64,000 bases of DNA from positions 1 through 64,000 of the forward strand of contig NZ_JAOEFC010000002.1 in assembly GCF_025421715.1 (NCBI RefSeq), read 5' to 3'. Below are positions 52,764 to 61,379 of this stretch, piece after piece. Every line of letters begins with the position of its first letter. Positions within the stretch are counted from its first letter, which is position 1. Position numbers and translations under genes: made by a program. The DNA comes from Microbacterium festucae (GTDB lineage Bacteria; Actinomycetota; Actinomycetes; Actinomycetales; Microbacteriaceae). The notes below the pieces were generated by a model. That model ran no database searches. It was not told where the DNA came from and saw only the letters and a list, made by a program, of their open reading frames with translations.

Positions 52764-53249
52764 GTGCACTGCCCGTTCTGCCGCCACGCCGACTCGCGCG
52801 TCATCGACTCCCGCACGAGCGATGACGGCCTCAGCATCCGCCGTCGCCGCCAGTGCCCGCAGTGCGGCGGCCGGTTCTCCACCATCGAGACGGCGAGCCT
52901 CAACGTCATCAAGCGCTCCGGCGTGATCGAGCCGTTCAGCCGCGAGAAGGTCATGTCGGGGGTGCGCAAGGCCTGCCAGGGGCGGCCCGTCACCGAGGGC
53001 GACCTCGGCCTGCTCGCCCAGGCGGTCGAAGAGACCGTGCGCCAGACCGGCACGTCGCAGATCGACACGAACGAGATCGGCCTGGCCATCCTGCCGCCGC
53101 TGCGCGAACTCGACGAGATCGCCTACCTGCGCTTCGCGAGCGTCTACCAGGCGTTCGACACGCTCGACGACTTCGAGGCCGCGATCGCGCAGCTGCGCGC
53201 CGACCACGACGCCGCGCGCGCCGCCGCGTCGGTCGCCGATGAGGTCTGA
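52764..53249 (+). CDS. nrdR: Transcriptional repressor NrdR
   Basis: 161 residues. Zinc ribbon with Cys3, Cys6, Cys31 and Cys34 (CPFC, CPQC), the [15 protein letters not shown] signature, and an ATP-cone domain (about 47-137). It senses ATP/dATP and represses ribonucleotide reductase genes by binding NrdR boxes. The GTG start is set by the zinc ribbon beginning at residue 3. Just 1 bp from hisD, so the genes share a transcript. Confidence 0.95.
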   Translation: MHCPFCRHADSRVIDSRTSDDGLSIRRRRQCPQCGGRFSTIETASLNVIKRSGVIEPFSREKVMSGVRKACQGRPVTEGDLGLLAQAVEETVRQTGTSQIDTNEIGLAILPPLRELDEIAYLRFASVYQAFDTLDDFEAAIAQLRADHDAARAAASVADEV

Positions 53250-53256
53250 CCACCGC

Positions 53257-53262
53257 TAGGGT
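53257..53262 (+). promoter_or_regulatory. -10 box TAGGGT of pyrD
   Basis: TAGGGT, 8 nt before ATG 53271, with a leader of at most 2 nt. Confidence 0.5.
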
Positions 53263-53270
53263 AAGGGCTG

Positions 53271-54311
53271 ATGTATCCCTTCATCTTCCGCACCTTCTTC
53301 GTCCCGATGGACGCCGAGGTCGCCCACCACGTCGTCGTCCCCGTGATCCGCGCGTTCGGCGTCTGGCCGATCGCACCGGTGCTGCGGGCCTTCACCCGTC
53401 CGGCCCCTGCGCTGCGCACCGAGGCGCTGGGACTCGTGTTCGACTCGCCGTTCGGCGTGGCCGCCGGGTTCGACAAGAACGTCAAGATGACCGCGGGTCT
53501 CCACGCGCTCGGGTTCGGCCACGTCGAGGTCGGCACCGTCACCGCCATCGCGCAGGAGGGCAACCCGAAGCCGCGACTGTTCCGGCTCGTGCCCGACCGT
53601 GCGCTCGTCAACCGCATGGGGTTCAACAACGACGGCGCGGCGGCCGTCGCCCGCCGACTCGAGAAGGCGCGGCGCCGCCGTCGGCGCGCGGTCATCGGCG
53701 TCAACATCGGCAAGAGTCGCGTGGTCGACGTGGCCGACGCGACCGACGACTACCTCGTCAGCACGCGGCTGCTCGCGCCGCTGGCCGACTACCTGGTCGT
53801 CAACGTCTCCTCGCCCAACACCCCCGGGCTGCGCGGCCTGCAGGCCGTCGAGACCCTCCGTCCGCTGCTGGCCGCCGTGCACGAGGCCGCCGGCGCGACG
53901 CCCCTGCTCGTCAAGATCGCCCCCGACCTCCCCGACGACGAGGTGCAGGCCATCGCCCGCCTCGCCGTCGACCTGGGCTTGGCGGGCATCGTGGCCACCA
54001 ACACGACGATCGCGCGCGACGGTCTGGTCACCGACCCGGCCAAGATCGAGGCCGCCGGTGCCGGCGGGCTGTCGGGCGCGCCGCTGCGTGCGCGGGCGCT
54101 CGAGGTGCTGCGCGTGGTGCGCGCGGCGGTGCCCGCGGAGTTCTGCGTCATCGCCGCCGGGGGAGTGGAGACCGCCGCCGACGTGCAGGAGCGCCTGGAT
54201 GCCGGGGCGACGCTCGTGCAGGGCTACAGCGGCTTCATCTTCCGCGGACCGCTCTGGGCGCGGCAGATCAACCGCGGGCTCGCCGCGCGTCGGGGCGCCC
54301 GCGCGTCCTGA
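53271..54311 (+). CDS. pyrD: Quinone-dependent dihydroorotate dehydrogenase (class 2)
   Basis: 346 residues. An N-terminal amphipathic stretch (about 1-40) gives membrane access, as in class 2 enzymes, and the barrel holds [10 protein letters not shown], the [14 protein letters not shown] active-site loop with the catalytic Ser, and [24 protein letters not shown]. It oxidises dihydroorotate with FMN and passes electrons to quinone in pyrimidine synthesis. No other pyr gene is close. Confidence 0.95.
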   Translation: MYPFIFRTFFVPMDAEVAHHVVVPVIRAFGVWPIAPVLRAFTRPAPALRTEALGLVFDSPFGVAAGFDKNVKMTAGLHALGFGHVEVGTVTAIAQEGNPKPRLFRLVPDRALVNRMGFNNDGAAAVARRLEKARRRRRRAVIGVNIGKSRVVDVADATDDYLVSTRLLAPLADYLVVNVSSPNTPGLRGLQAVETLRPLLAAVHEAAGATPLLVKIAPDLPDDEVQAIARLAVDLGLAGIVATNTTIARDGLVTDPAKIEAAGAGGLSGAPLRARALEVLRVVRAAVPAEFCVIAAGGVETAADVQERLDAGATLVQGYSGFIFRGPLWARQINRGLAARRGARAS

Positions 54312-54387
54312 CCCGCGCCCGCGCCTCCGCGACACGCCCGTCCCGGCGGGCGCACACGCCTCGGCATCCATGCGCACGCACGACGAA

Positions 54388-54420
54388 ACCGCCCCCGTCC
54401 GCGTGGCGGTCGGGGGCGGT
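54388..54420. terminator. Bidirectional hairpin between pyrD and DUF3043 genes
   Basis: Perfect 10-bp outer stem ACCGCCCCCG/CGGGGGCGGT with an inner CCGC/GCGG stem and a GTG loop, between convergent genes. No T run. Confidence 0.75.
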
Positions 54421-54430
54421 GGAGTCCGGC

Positions 54431-54997
54431 TCAGGCGGGGCGCTGGCCGCGCTTGGCCTGCGGCTTGGGCAGACGCATGAAGCGCATCTGGATGGTGCGC
54501 ATCGCCGCGTACCATCCGAGGCCCTTCTCGGCGCGTGCACCCCACTTGTCGCGCGCGATGCGCTTGATGCGGATGCTCGTGAAGATCATGTCGGCGACGA
54601 CCAGCAGGATGAACGCCCACAGGCCGATGAAGCCGTAGTACATGATCGCCGGGTTGGGGATGAGGCTCAGCAGGATGACGATGACCATCAGCGGCATCAT
54701 CAGCTCGCCGAAGTGCCAGCCCGAGTCGACCCAGTCGCGCACGAACTTGCGCTGCGGACCCTTGTCGCGCAGCGGCAGGTACTTCTCGTCGCCGTTGGCC
54801 ATGCCCACGCGGGCCTTCTCGCGCTGGGCGGCCATCTCGGTGCGGGCGCGGCGCTTGGCCTCCTTGGTGTCGGCGACCAGCGGGCGCTTGCGGGCGGCCT
54901 CCTGCTCGGCCCGCGACGGGGTGGGACGGTTCTTCCCGACGCCCTGCGGGGCGTCGGCGGAAGCGTCGGGGGCGGGTGCTGCGGGAGTCTTTGCCAC
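54431..54997 (-). CDS. DUF3043 membrane protein
   Basis: 188 residues. A basic cytosolic N-terminus (with ARKRPLVADTKEAKRRARTE), then two membrane helices (about 100-120 and 126-148) and a basic C-terminus rich in Arg/Lys. It matches DUF3043, found in Actinobacteria near oxidase and erpA-type genes; role unknown. GTG 54997 has a GAGG element nine bases ahead. Divergent from the M20 peptidase gene. Confidence 0.85.
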   Translation of the reverse strand: MAKTPAAPAPDASADAPQGVGKNRPTPSRAEQEAARKRPLVADTKEAKRRARTEMAAQREKARVGMANGDEKYLPLRDKGPQRKFVRDWVDSGWHFGELMMPLMVIVILLSLIPNPAIMYYGFIGLWAFILLVVADMIFTSIRIKRIARDKWGARAEKGLGWYAAMRTIQMRFMRLPKPQAKRGQRPA

Positions 54998-55033
54998 GGG
55001 AGAGACCTCGGATCGGCGGAAAATCGTGCGCTC

Positions 55034-55039
55034 TAAGAT
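55034..55039 (+). promoter_or_regulatory. -10 box TAAGAT of the M20 peptidase gene (leaderless)
   Basis: TAAGAT, 7 nt before ATG 55047. Confidence 0.6.
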
Positions 55040-55046
55040 TACCCGC

Positions 55047-56441
55047 ATGACCTCTGCTTCGTCCCGGGCCTCGGCCGTGCAAGAGGCGGCCACCGCCGCC
55101 GTCCCCGCCGCCGTCGCCGATCTCGGCGCCCTCGTGCGCATCCCGTCCGTCGCCTTCCCGGGCTTCGACCGCGCCGAAGTGGAGCGCAGCGCGGCCGCGG
55201 TGAAGGCCCTGCTCGACGATCTGGCCGTCTTCGACCGCGTCGAGATCAAGACCGCCACGATCCCGGCCACCGGCGCCGAGGGGATGCCGGCGGTGCTGGC
55301 CACCCGCGCCGCCCGCAACGGCCGTCCGACGATCCTGCTCTACGCGCACCACGACGTGCAGCCGGTGGGCGATGAGGCGCTGTGGGAGAGCACGCCCTTC
55401 GAGCCCACGCTGCGCGGCGGTCGGCTCTACGGCCGCGGCGCCGCCGACGACAAGGCCGGCGTCATGGCGCACGTCGGGGCGCTGCGCGCCCTCATCGAGG
55501 TGCTCGGCACCGACTTCGACCTCGGCGTCAACCTGTTCATCGAGGGGGAGGAGGAGGCGGGGTCCGCCTCGTTCGCCGCGTTCCTGCACGACAACGCCGA
55601 CGCCCTCCGCGCCGACGTCATCGTCGTGGCCGATTCCGGCAACTGGGATGCCGTCACTCCCGCCCTCACCGTGTCGCTGCGCGGCAACACCCGCTTCACG
55701 ATGACGGTGAAGACGCTCGACCACGCGTCGCACTCCGGGATGTTCGGCGGCGCCGTGCCCGACGCGATGCTCGCCACCGCCAAGCTGCTGTCGACCCTCT
55801 GGGACGACGACGGCGCGGTCGCCGTGGCGGGGCTCCTCGAGCGCGACGCGCCGACCCCCGAGTACTCGGAGCAGACGCTGCGCGACGAGGCGGGCCTGCC
55901 CGACGGGGTCAGCCCCATCGGTCGCGGGACGATCCTCAGCCGCCTGTGGAACAAGCCGACCGTCACCGTGACCGGCATCGATTTCCCCAGCGTGCGCAAC
56001 GCCTCCAACACGCTCACCCCCGAGCTGTCGGTCGTGATCAGCTCGCGCGTCGCCCCGGGGCAGCGCGCCGAAGACGCCTTCGCCGCGCTGGAGGCGCACC
56101 TGCGCGCCCACGCGCCGTTCGGCGCCCAGCTGTCGTTCCACGACGTCGACTTCGGCGACGCCTTCCTCGTCGACACGTCGGGCTGGGCGGTCGCGCAGGC
56201 GCGCGACGCGCTGGAGGCCGGTTACGGCGTGGCCCCCGTCGACATCGGCGTCGGGGGATCGATCCCCTTCATCGCCGATCTCGTGCGCGAATTCCCCGCC
56301 GCGCAGATCCTCGTCACCGGAGTGGAAGACCCCCACGCCCGCGCGCACAGCCCCAACGAGTCGCTGCACCTCGACACGTTCCGCCACGCGCTGGTCTCGG
56401 AGGCGCTGCTGCTGGAGAGCCTCGACGCCACCGAGCTGTAG
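55047..56441 (+). CDS. M20-family dipeptidase/deacylase
   Basis: 464 residues. Zinc-site residues are visible: HHDVQP (101-106), GRGAADDKAG (129-138, with the bridging Asp), and EGEEEAGS near 167-174, then a lid domain and a final DPHARAHSPNESL motif with the last zinc histidine. It hydrolyses peptides or acylated amino acids in the cytosol. The start is set by a leaderless promoter. Not in an operon with erpA, since a terminator lies between. Confidence 0.92.
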   Translation: MTSASSRASAVQEAATAAVPAAVADLGALVRIPSVAFPGFDRAEVERSAAAVKALLDDLAVFDRVEIKTATIPATGAEGMPAVLATRAARNGRPTILLYAHHDVQPVGDEALWESTPFEPTLRGGRLYGRGAADDKAGVMAHVGALRALIEVLGTDFDLGVNLFIEGEEEAGSASFAAFLHDNADALRADVIVVADSGNWDAVTPALTVSLRGNTRFTMTVKTLDHASHSGMFGGAVPDAMLATAKLLSTLWDDDGAVAVAGLLERDAPTPEYSEQTLRDEAGLPDGVSPIGRGTILSRLWNKPTVTVTGIDFPSVRNASNTLTPELSVVISSRVAPGQRAEDAFAALEAHLRAHAPFGAQLSFHDVDFGDAFLVDTSGWAVAQARDALEAGYGVAPVDIGVGGSIPFIADLVREFPAAQILVTGVEDPHARAHSPNESLHLDTFRHALVSEALLLESLDATEL

Positions 56442-56457
56442 AGCGCACCGCGCGGAT

Positions 56458-56506
56458 GCCGTCGCGGCGGCCCCGGGAATTGACCCGGCCTCGCCGCCGC
56501 GACGGC
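56458..56506. terminator. Terminator after the M20 peptidase gene
   Basis: Perfect 13-bp outer stem (GCCGTCGCGGCGG, 56458-56470, with 56494-56506) and an inner CCGGG/CCCGG stem with AATTGA loop. The erpA promoter starts four bases later. Confidence 0.8.
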
Positions 56507-56509
56507 GCG

Positions 56510-56515
56510 TAGAAT
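56510..56515 (+). promoter_or_regulatory. -10 box TAGAAT of erpA
   Basis: TAGAAT, then a leader of about 77 nt ending in AGGGAGAAG before ATG 56599. Confidence 0.5.
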
Positions 56516-56598
56516 CGTCACACCCCGCCGTCGTCGACCGACGCGGCATCGGCCCACCCCCGACCGGCACGTCCGGCCGCAACGCACAGGGAGAAGTC

Positions 56599-56964
56599 AT
56601 GACCGACATCGCCACGTCCACCGCCACCGACGCGCCGACGCACGGCATCGGCCTCACCGACGCCGCTGCCGCCAAGGTGAAGAGCCTGCTCGAGCAGGAG
56701 GGCCGCGACGACCTGCGCCTGCGCGTGGCCGTGCAGCCCGGTGGCTGCTCGGGCCTGATCTACCAGCTGTACTTCGACGAGCGCTTCCTCGACGGCGACG
56801 TCGCGGTCGACTTCGACGGCGTCGAGGTCATCGTCGACGACATGTCGGTTCCCTACCTCGACGGCGCGAAGATCGACTTCCAGGACACCATCTCGCAGCA
56901 GGGTTTCACGATCGACAACCCCAACGCTGCGGGCAGCTGCGCCTGCGGCGACTCGTTCCACTGA
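56599..56964 (+). CDS. erpA: Iron-sulfur cluster insertion protein (ErpA/A-type)
   Basis: 121 residues, HesB/IscA fold (about 19-121). The three cluster-holding cysteines are present: one in GGCSGLIYQL and two in the C-terminal CACGDSF. It receives and delivers Fe-S clusters, plausibly to the Rieske protein QcrA encoded nearby. AGGGAGAAG precedes the start. Located before ctaC as in mycobacteria (Rv2204c position). Confidence 0.93.
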   Translation: MTDIATSTATDAPTHGIGLTDAAAAKVKSLLEQEGRDDLRLRVAVQPGGCSGLIYQLYFDERFLDGDVAVDFDGVEVIVDDMSVPYLDGAKIDFQDTISQQGFTIDNPNAAGSCACGDSFH

Positions 56965-57035
56965 GTCCGGCGGCTACCCCCTCCGAGAGTCGGGACATCC
57001 TGGGCGGATGGCCTGAATCGGTTGGGAGGTTGCCC

Positions 57036-57041
57036 TAGACT
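57036..57041 (+). promoter_or_regulatory. -10 box TAGACT of ctaC operon
   Basis: TAGACT followed by a leader of about 33 nt with AAAGGTGAAA before GTG 57080. Confidence 0.5.
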
Positions 57042-57079
57042 GACGGGAGTCGAACCTTCAAGACCCCGAAAGGTGAAAC

Positions 57080-57985
57080 GTGCGCGTCAAACGTCGCCTC
57101 CGTCTGATTGCCATCCCCCTCGGGATGGCCACGGCGGTCGCCCTCGCAGCCTGCACCCCCACTGAGCTCAACGGCTACCTTCCGGGGTTCACCGAAGACG
57201 GCACGCAGGCCACCAACCACACCGAGATGATCTCGGCGCTGTGGGTGAACTCCTGGATCGTGCTGCTGGCCGTGGGCGTGATCACCTGGGGTCTGATGGC
57301 CTGGGCCGCCATCGCGTACCGCCGTCGCAAGGGCCAGTCCGGCCTGCCGGTGCAGCTGCGCTACAACATGCCGATCGAGATCTTCTACACGGTCGTGCCG
57401 CTCATCCTCGTGATCGGGTTCTTCGCGTTCACCGCGCGTGACCAGACGATCCTCGAGACCCAGTACGACGACCCCGACGTGTGCGTCACGGCCATCGGCA
57501 AGCAGTGGGCGTGGGACTTCCAGTACAACGACGACACGCAGAACTGCGAGGCCGGCGACGACGCCGTGTGGAGCATGGGCGTGCAGGCGCAGACCGACCG
57601 CGTCGGCGACGTCACCAACGAGATCCCGACCCTGTACCTTCCGGTCGACAAGGAGGTCAAGCTCAAGCTCGCCTCCCGTGACGTGATCCACTCGTTCTGG
57701 ATCATCGACTTCCTGTACAAGAAGGACATGTACATCGGGCGCGACAACTACTGGTCGTTCACCCCGACCCGCATCGGCGAGTACGACGGCAAGTGCGCCG
57801 AGCTGTGCGGTCAGTACCACTCGATGATGCTGTTCAAGGTCAAGGTGGTCTCCGAGGCCGACTACCAGACCTACCTCGACTCGCTGCGCGACGCCGGCCA
57901 GACCGGTGACATCGACGAGGCTTACGACCGCCTCCAGAACCTGCCGGGAACGACGGGCAACGCCGCATCCGAGGAGGAGCACTGA
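57080..57985 (+). CDS. ctaC: Cytochrome c oxidase subunit II
   Basis: 301 residues. Lipoprotein signal with lipobox LAAC (Cys25), so LspA would process it. Two membrane helices (about 56-85 and 100-122), then a cupredoxin domain with CuA ligands in [12 protein letters not shown]: Cys239, Glu241, Cys243, His247, Met250. It takes electrons from the bc1 complex into the aa3 oxidase. The stop shares one base with the ctaD start (TGATG). It is the first of at least four genes in line. Confidence 0.96.
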   Translation: MRVKRRLRLIAIPLGMATAVALAACTPTELNGYLPGFTEDGTQATNHTEMISALWVNSWIVLLAVGVITWGLMAWAAIAYRRRKGQSGLPVQLRYNMPIEIFYTVVPLILVIGFFAFTARDQTILETQYDDPDVCVTAIGKQWAWDFQYNDDTQNCEAGDDAVWSMGVQAQTDRVGDVTNEIPTLYLPVDKEVKLKLASRDVIHSFWIIDFLYKKDMYIGRDNYWSFTPTRIGEYDGKCAELCGQYHSMMLFKVKVVSEADYQTYLDSLRDAGQTGDIDEAYDRLQNLPGTTGNAASEEEH

Positions 57986-59727
57986 TGACTGAGGTTTCCG
58001 ACCGTCCTCGGACCGTTCCGCCGCGCCAGGCCGCGCTGATGAGCTCTTCCCGCGTGGGGGAGAAGGGCAACATCATCGTCAAGTGGATCACCTCCACCGA
58101 CCACAAGACGATCGGGTACATGTACCTCATCGCCTCGGTGCTGTTCTTCCTCCTCGGCGGCGTGATGGCCCTCATCATCCGCGCGGAGCTGTTCGAGCCG
58201 GGTATGCAGGTCATCCCGACCAAGGAGCAGTACAACCAGCTGTTCACGATGCACGGCACGATCATGCTGCTGATGTTCGCGACGCCGCTGTTCGCCGGGT
58301 TCGCCAACGCGATCCTGCCTCTGCAGCTGGGTGCCCCCGACGTCGCCTTCCCGCGACTGAATGCGTTCGCGCTGTGGCTGTTCATCTTCGGATCGGTCAT
58401 CGCCATAGCCGGCTTCCTCACCCCGCAGGGCGCCGCCGCGTTCGGCTGGTTCGCCTATCAGCCGCTGGCCAACGCGACGTTCTCACCGGGTGCCGGTGGC
58501 AACCTCTGGATGCTCGGCCTCGGCATGAGCGGTTTCGGCACGATCCTCGGTGCCGTCAACTTCATCACCACGATCATCACGATGCGTGCGCCCGGCATGA
58601 CCATGTGGCGTCTGCCGATCTTCTCGTGGAACGTGCTCATCACGAGCATCCTCGTGCTGATGGCCTTCCCGGTGCTGGCCGCCGCGATCCTCGCCGCCGC
58701 CGCCGACCGCGTGCTCGGTGCCCACATCTACGACCCGGCCAACGGCGGTGTGCTGCTGTGGCAGCACCTGTTCTGGTTCTTCGGCCACCCCGAGGTGTAC
58801 ATCATCGCGCTGCCGTTCTTCGGCATCGTGTCGGAGATCCTCCCGGTCTTCAGCCGCAAGCCGATCTTCGGGTACAAGACCCTCGTCTACGCGACCATCG
58901 CGATCGCGGCCCTGTCGGTGTCGGTGTGGGCCCACCACATGTACGTCACCGGTGCGGTGCTGCTGCCGTTCTTCGCCTTCATGACGATGCTCATCGCGGT
59001 GCCCACGGGTGTGAAGATCTTCAACTGGATCGGCACGATGTGGCGAGGGTCGGTGACCTTCGAGACGCCCATGGTGTTCACGCTGGGCTTCCTGGTGTCG
59101 TTCGTCTTCGGTGGTCTCACCGGCGTCATCCTCGCCTCGCCGGCGCTGGACTTCCACCTCTCCGACTCGTACTTCGTCGTCGCCCACTTCCACTACGTGG
59201 TGTTCGGCACCGTCGTGTTCGCCATGTTCGCCGGCTTCTACTTCTGGTGGCCGAAGTGGACCGGAAAGATGCTCAACGAGCGCCTCGGCTACGTGCACTT
59301 CTGGCTGCTGTTCATCGGCTTCCACATGACCTTCCTCATCCAGCACTGGCTCGGTGTCGACGGCATGGTGCGTCGCTACGCCGACTACTCGGCGGCCGAC
59401 GGCTGGACGTGGCAGAACCAGGTCTCGACGATCGGCGCGATCATCCTCGGCGCCTCGATGATCCCGTTCTTCCTGAACGTCTGGATCACCGCGCGCACCG
59501 CTCCCAAGGTCACCGTCAACGACCCGTGGGGCTACGGCGCCTCGCTCGAGTGGGCCACCAGCTGCCCGCCGCCGCGCCACAACTTCACGTCGATCCCGCG
59601 CATCCGCAGCGAGCGCCCCGCGTTCGACCTCAACCACCCGGAGGCCTCGCTTCCGGTGGGAGTGGGACCGGCCAAGGACGCCCCCGAGGCGCCCGTCGTC
59701 GACCTCGCCGAGGGGAAGGTCAAGTAA
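57985..59727 (+). CDS. ctaD: Cytochrome c oxidase subunit I
   Basis: 580 residues, twelve membrane helices. Heme and CuB ligands are recognisable: [21 protein letters not shown] (with the cross-linked Tyr), HHMYVTG and HFHYVVFG. It reduces oxygen to water and pumps protons. Overlaps ctaC by one base. The C-terminal 60 residues are hydrophilic. ctaF starts at the next base after its stop. Confidence 0.97.
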   Translation: MTEVSDRPRTVPPRQAALMSSSRVGEKGNIIVKWITSTDHKTIGYMYLIASVLFFLLGGVMALIIRAELFEPGMQVIPTKEQYNQLFTMHGTIMLLMFATPLFAGFANAILPLQLGAPDVAFPRLNAFALWLFIFGSVIAIAGFLTPQGAAAFGWFAYQPLANATFSPGAGGNLWMLGLGMSGFGTILGAVNFITTIITMRAPGMTMWRLPIFSWNVLITSILVLMAFPVLAAAILAAAADRVLGAHIYDPANGGVLLWQHLFWFFGHPEVYIIALPFFGIVSEILPVFSRKPIFGYKTLVYATIAIAALSVSVWAHHMYVTGAVLLPFFAFMTMLIAVPTGVKIFNWIGTMWRGSVTFETPMVFTLGFLVSFVFGGLTGVILASPALDFHLSDSYFVVAHFHYVVFGTVVFAMFAGFYFWWPKWTGKMLNERLGYVHFWLLFIGFHMTFLIQHWLGVDGMVRRYADYSAADGWTWQNQVSTIGAIILGASMIPFFLNVWITARTAPKVTVNDPWGYGASLEWATSCPPPRHNFTSIPRIRSERPAFDLNHPEASLPVGVGPAKDAPEAPVVDLAEGKVK

Positions 59728-60162
59728 GTGAAGACCAACGTCAACCTCTGGTGGCTGCTGGCGGGCTTCTTCCTGCTCGTCACGATCCTGTACACCGGCT
59801 GGAACATCATCGAGCACTCCTCGAAGCCGTGGTACAACGCGATCGAGTGGGTCGGCTCGACCGGCCTGCTGTTCAGCGTGTTCATGGCCGTGATGATCGC
59901 CTTCTACGTGCACCGCGTGCACCGCGCCCAGGGCGGCGAGCTGCCCGAAGACGTGCTGACGGCCGACATCGACGACGGTGACCCCGAGATGGGCGAGTTC
60001 AGCCCGTGGTCGTGGTGGCCGCTCGTGCTCGCGTTCTCGGCATCGCTGGCCATCCTCGGCCTCGCGGTGGGCACCTGGCTGCTGCCGATCGGCTTCGGCG
60101 TCTTCGTCGTGGCGATCGTCGGCTGGGTGTACGAGTACTACCGCGGATACTTCGCCCGCTGA
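59728..60162 (+). CDS. ctaF: Cytochrome c oxidase subunit IV (actinobacterial CtaF)
   Basis: 144 residues with four membrane segments (about 8-28, 42-62, 91-112, 116-136) and a charged loop in the middle (GGELPEDVLTADIDDGD). It is the small subunit specific to actinobacterial aa3 oxidases; function is structural. GTG start is directly after ctaD. Five bases later the PP2C phosphatase gene begins. Confidence 0.93.
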   Translation: MKTNVNLWWLLAGFFLLVTILYTGWNIIEHSSKPWYNAIEWVGSTGLLFSVFMAVMIAFYVHRVHRAQGGELPEDVLTADIDDGDPEMGEFSPWSWWPLVLAFSASLAILGLAVGTWLLPIGFGVFVVAIVGWVYEYYRGYFAR

Positions 60163-60167
60163 CTCCC

Positions 60168-60968
60168 ATGTCCCGGGCCCTTCGGGCCGGCGTCGCCACC
60201 GACGTCGGCCCCTTCCGTGCGGTGAACCAGGATGCCGCCTTCGCGGCGTCCTGGGGCGCCGCCGTCGCCGACGGCGTCGGCGGGGGACCGGCGGGCGACC
60301 TGGCCTCGGCGGCGCTCGTGCACCGGCTGGTGGCCGGCGGCCCGCGCGTGGACGGCGCCGAGGCGCTGGCCGACCGCATCCGAGCGGCCAACTGGGATCT
60401 CGGCGCGCAGGTGCGGCGCGACCCGTCGCTGGCGGGCATGGCGACGACCTTCACCGGACTGTGGTTCGCCGGCGACGGCGAGATGCTCCTGCTGGCGCAC
60501 ACCGGCGACTCCCGCGCCTATCTGGTGCGCGGCGGCAACCTCATCCGCCAGACGCGTGACGACTCGTTCGTACAGGCGCTCGTGGACCAGGGCATCGTCA
60601 GCGCCGAGGATGCCATGACGCACCCGCGCCGCAACATCATCACCGCGTCGCTGCGGGGAGATGCCACCGACCTCGTGCGGGTGAGCGAGCGCGTGCCCGT
60701 CGACGGCGACCGCTGGCTGCTGTGCAGCGACGGAGTCAGCGACTATCTGCCCGACGATGCCATCCTGGGCGCCCTGCAGTCCTACCCGGACGTGGTGCAG
60801 TCCGCCCGCGCCCTCGTGGAGCTCGCTCTGGAGGCCGGCTCCCGCGACAACGTCACCGCCGTGGTGTGCGACATCGTCGACGAGGTCCCCGAAGCCCTGC
60901 GCGCGCCCGTATTCGCCGGTGCGGCAGCCGCGCGCTTCCTCGAGGGCCTCGACGAGCGCGCCGGCTGA
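60168..60968 (+). CDS. PP2C-family protein phosphatase
   Basis: 266 residues. Motifs of metal-dependent Ser/Thr phosphatases are intact: NQDAAF, ADGVGGG, GDSRAYLVR, LCSDGVSDYL and SRDNVTAVV. No membrane segment, unlike PstP, so this is a soluble PP2C. It could reverse phosphorylation by PASTA kinases; partners are unknown. Start ATG 60168 is five bases after ctaF, so it is likely in the cytochrome oxidase operon, an unusual association. No clear ribosome site. Confidence 0.9.
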   Translation: MSRALRAGVATDVGPFRAVNQDAAFAASWGAAVADGVGGGPAGDLASAALVHRLVAGGPRVDGAEALADRIRAANWDLGAQVRRDPSLAGMATTFTGLWFAGDGEMLLLAHTGDSRAYLVRGGNLIRQTRDDSFVQALVDQGIVSAEDAMTHPRRNIITASLRGDATDLVRVSERVPVDGDRWLLCSDGVSDYLPDDAILGALQSYPDVVQSARALVELALEAGSRDNVTAVVCDIVDEVPEALRAPVFAGAAAARFLEGLDERAG

Positions 60969-60986
60969 CCGCCGCGCCGCCCGCTG

Positions 60987-61235
60987 TCAGCCGGCGGGCC
61001 GCATGTCGTAGGTCACCCAGGGGGTGGCCACCGCGTGCGCGTCGTTCGCCAGCGCCACCGGTAGGTCGTCCGCGACCAGCCCGACGAGCCCGTGCTCCCC
61101 GCGCTGCACCCAGCGCCAGGTCGCCGCCACGGCATCCGCGTCATGGGGGAGGAGATAGAACGCCCGGTACCCGGCGTACAGGTGCGCCCAGGGGGCTTCG
61201 TCGCGGGGCTGCGTCCTCCGGACCGTGATGCTCAC
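60987..61235 (-). pseudogene. Truncated GNAT acetyltransferase
   Basis: 82 residues matching only the N-terminal half of a GNAT protein (VRRTQPRDEAPWAHLYAGYRAFY is typical of one subgroup). The acetyl-CoA loop expected after residue 90 is missing; the sequence diverges after VALANDAHA and ends. The other half is not present in adjacent frames, so it looks like a deletion remnant. A TAGGGT box (61242-61247) six bases ahead of GTG 61235 suggests it is still transcribed. It may also be a new short protein. Confidence 0.6.
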
Positions 61236-61241
61236 CCGGCC

Positions 61242-61247
61242 ACCCTA
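61242..61247 (-). promoter_or_regulatory. -10 box TAGGGT of the truncated GNAT gene
   Basis: TAGGGT on the minus strand with 6 nt to GTG 61235. Confidence 0.5.
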
Positions 61248-61310
61248 CAAGCCGCCGTGTGGCCCGTCGACGCGCTGCCGCGGGCAGTGGCGGGGCGGTG
61301 GGGGAAGACG

Positions 61311-61352
61311 ACAGCGGCGAGGGTGACCGTGAAGGTCACACCTCGCCGCTGT
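61311..61352 (-). terminator. Terminator of the qcr operon
   Basis: 18-bp stem (ACAGCGGCGAGG plus GTGACC against GGTCAC plus the complement) with one bulged A and a GTGAA loop, 28 bp after the qcrB stop. No T tract. Confidence 0.8.
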
Positions 61353-61379
61353 GTGCCGCCGAGAGGGCTCGGCGTCGTG

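Noticed and set aside
53256..56675. 1139-codon minus-strand frame
   Set aside because: Antisense of pyrD, M20 peptidase and erpA; it also spans a terminator and two promoters.
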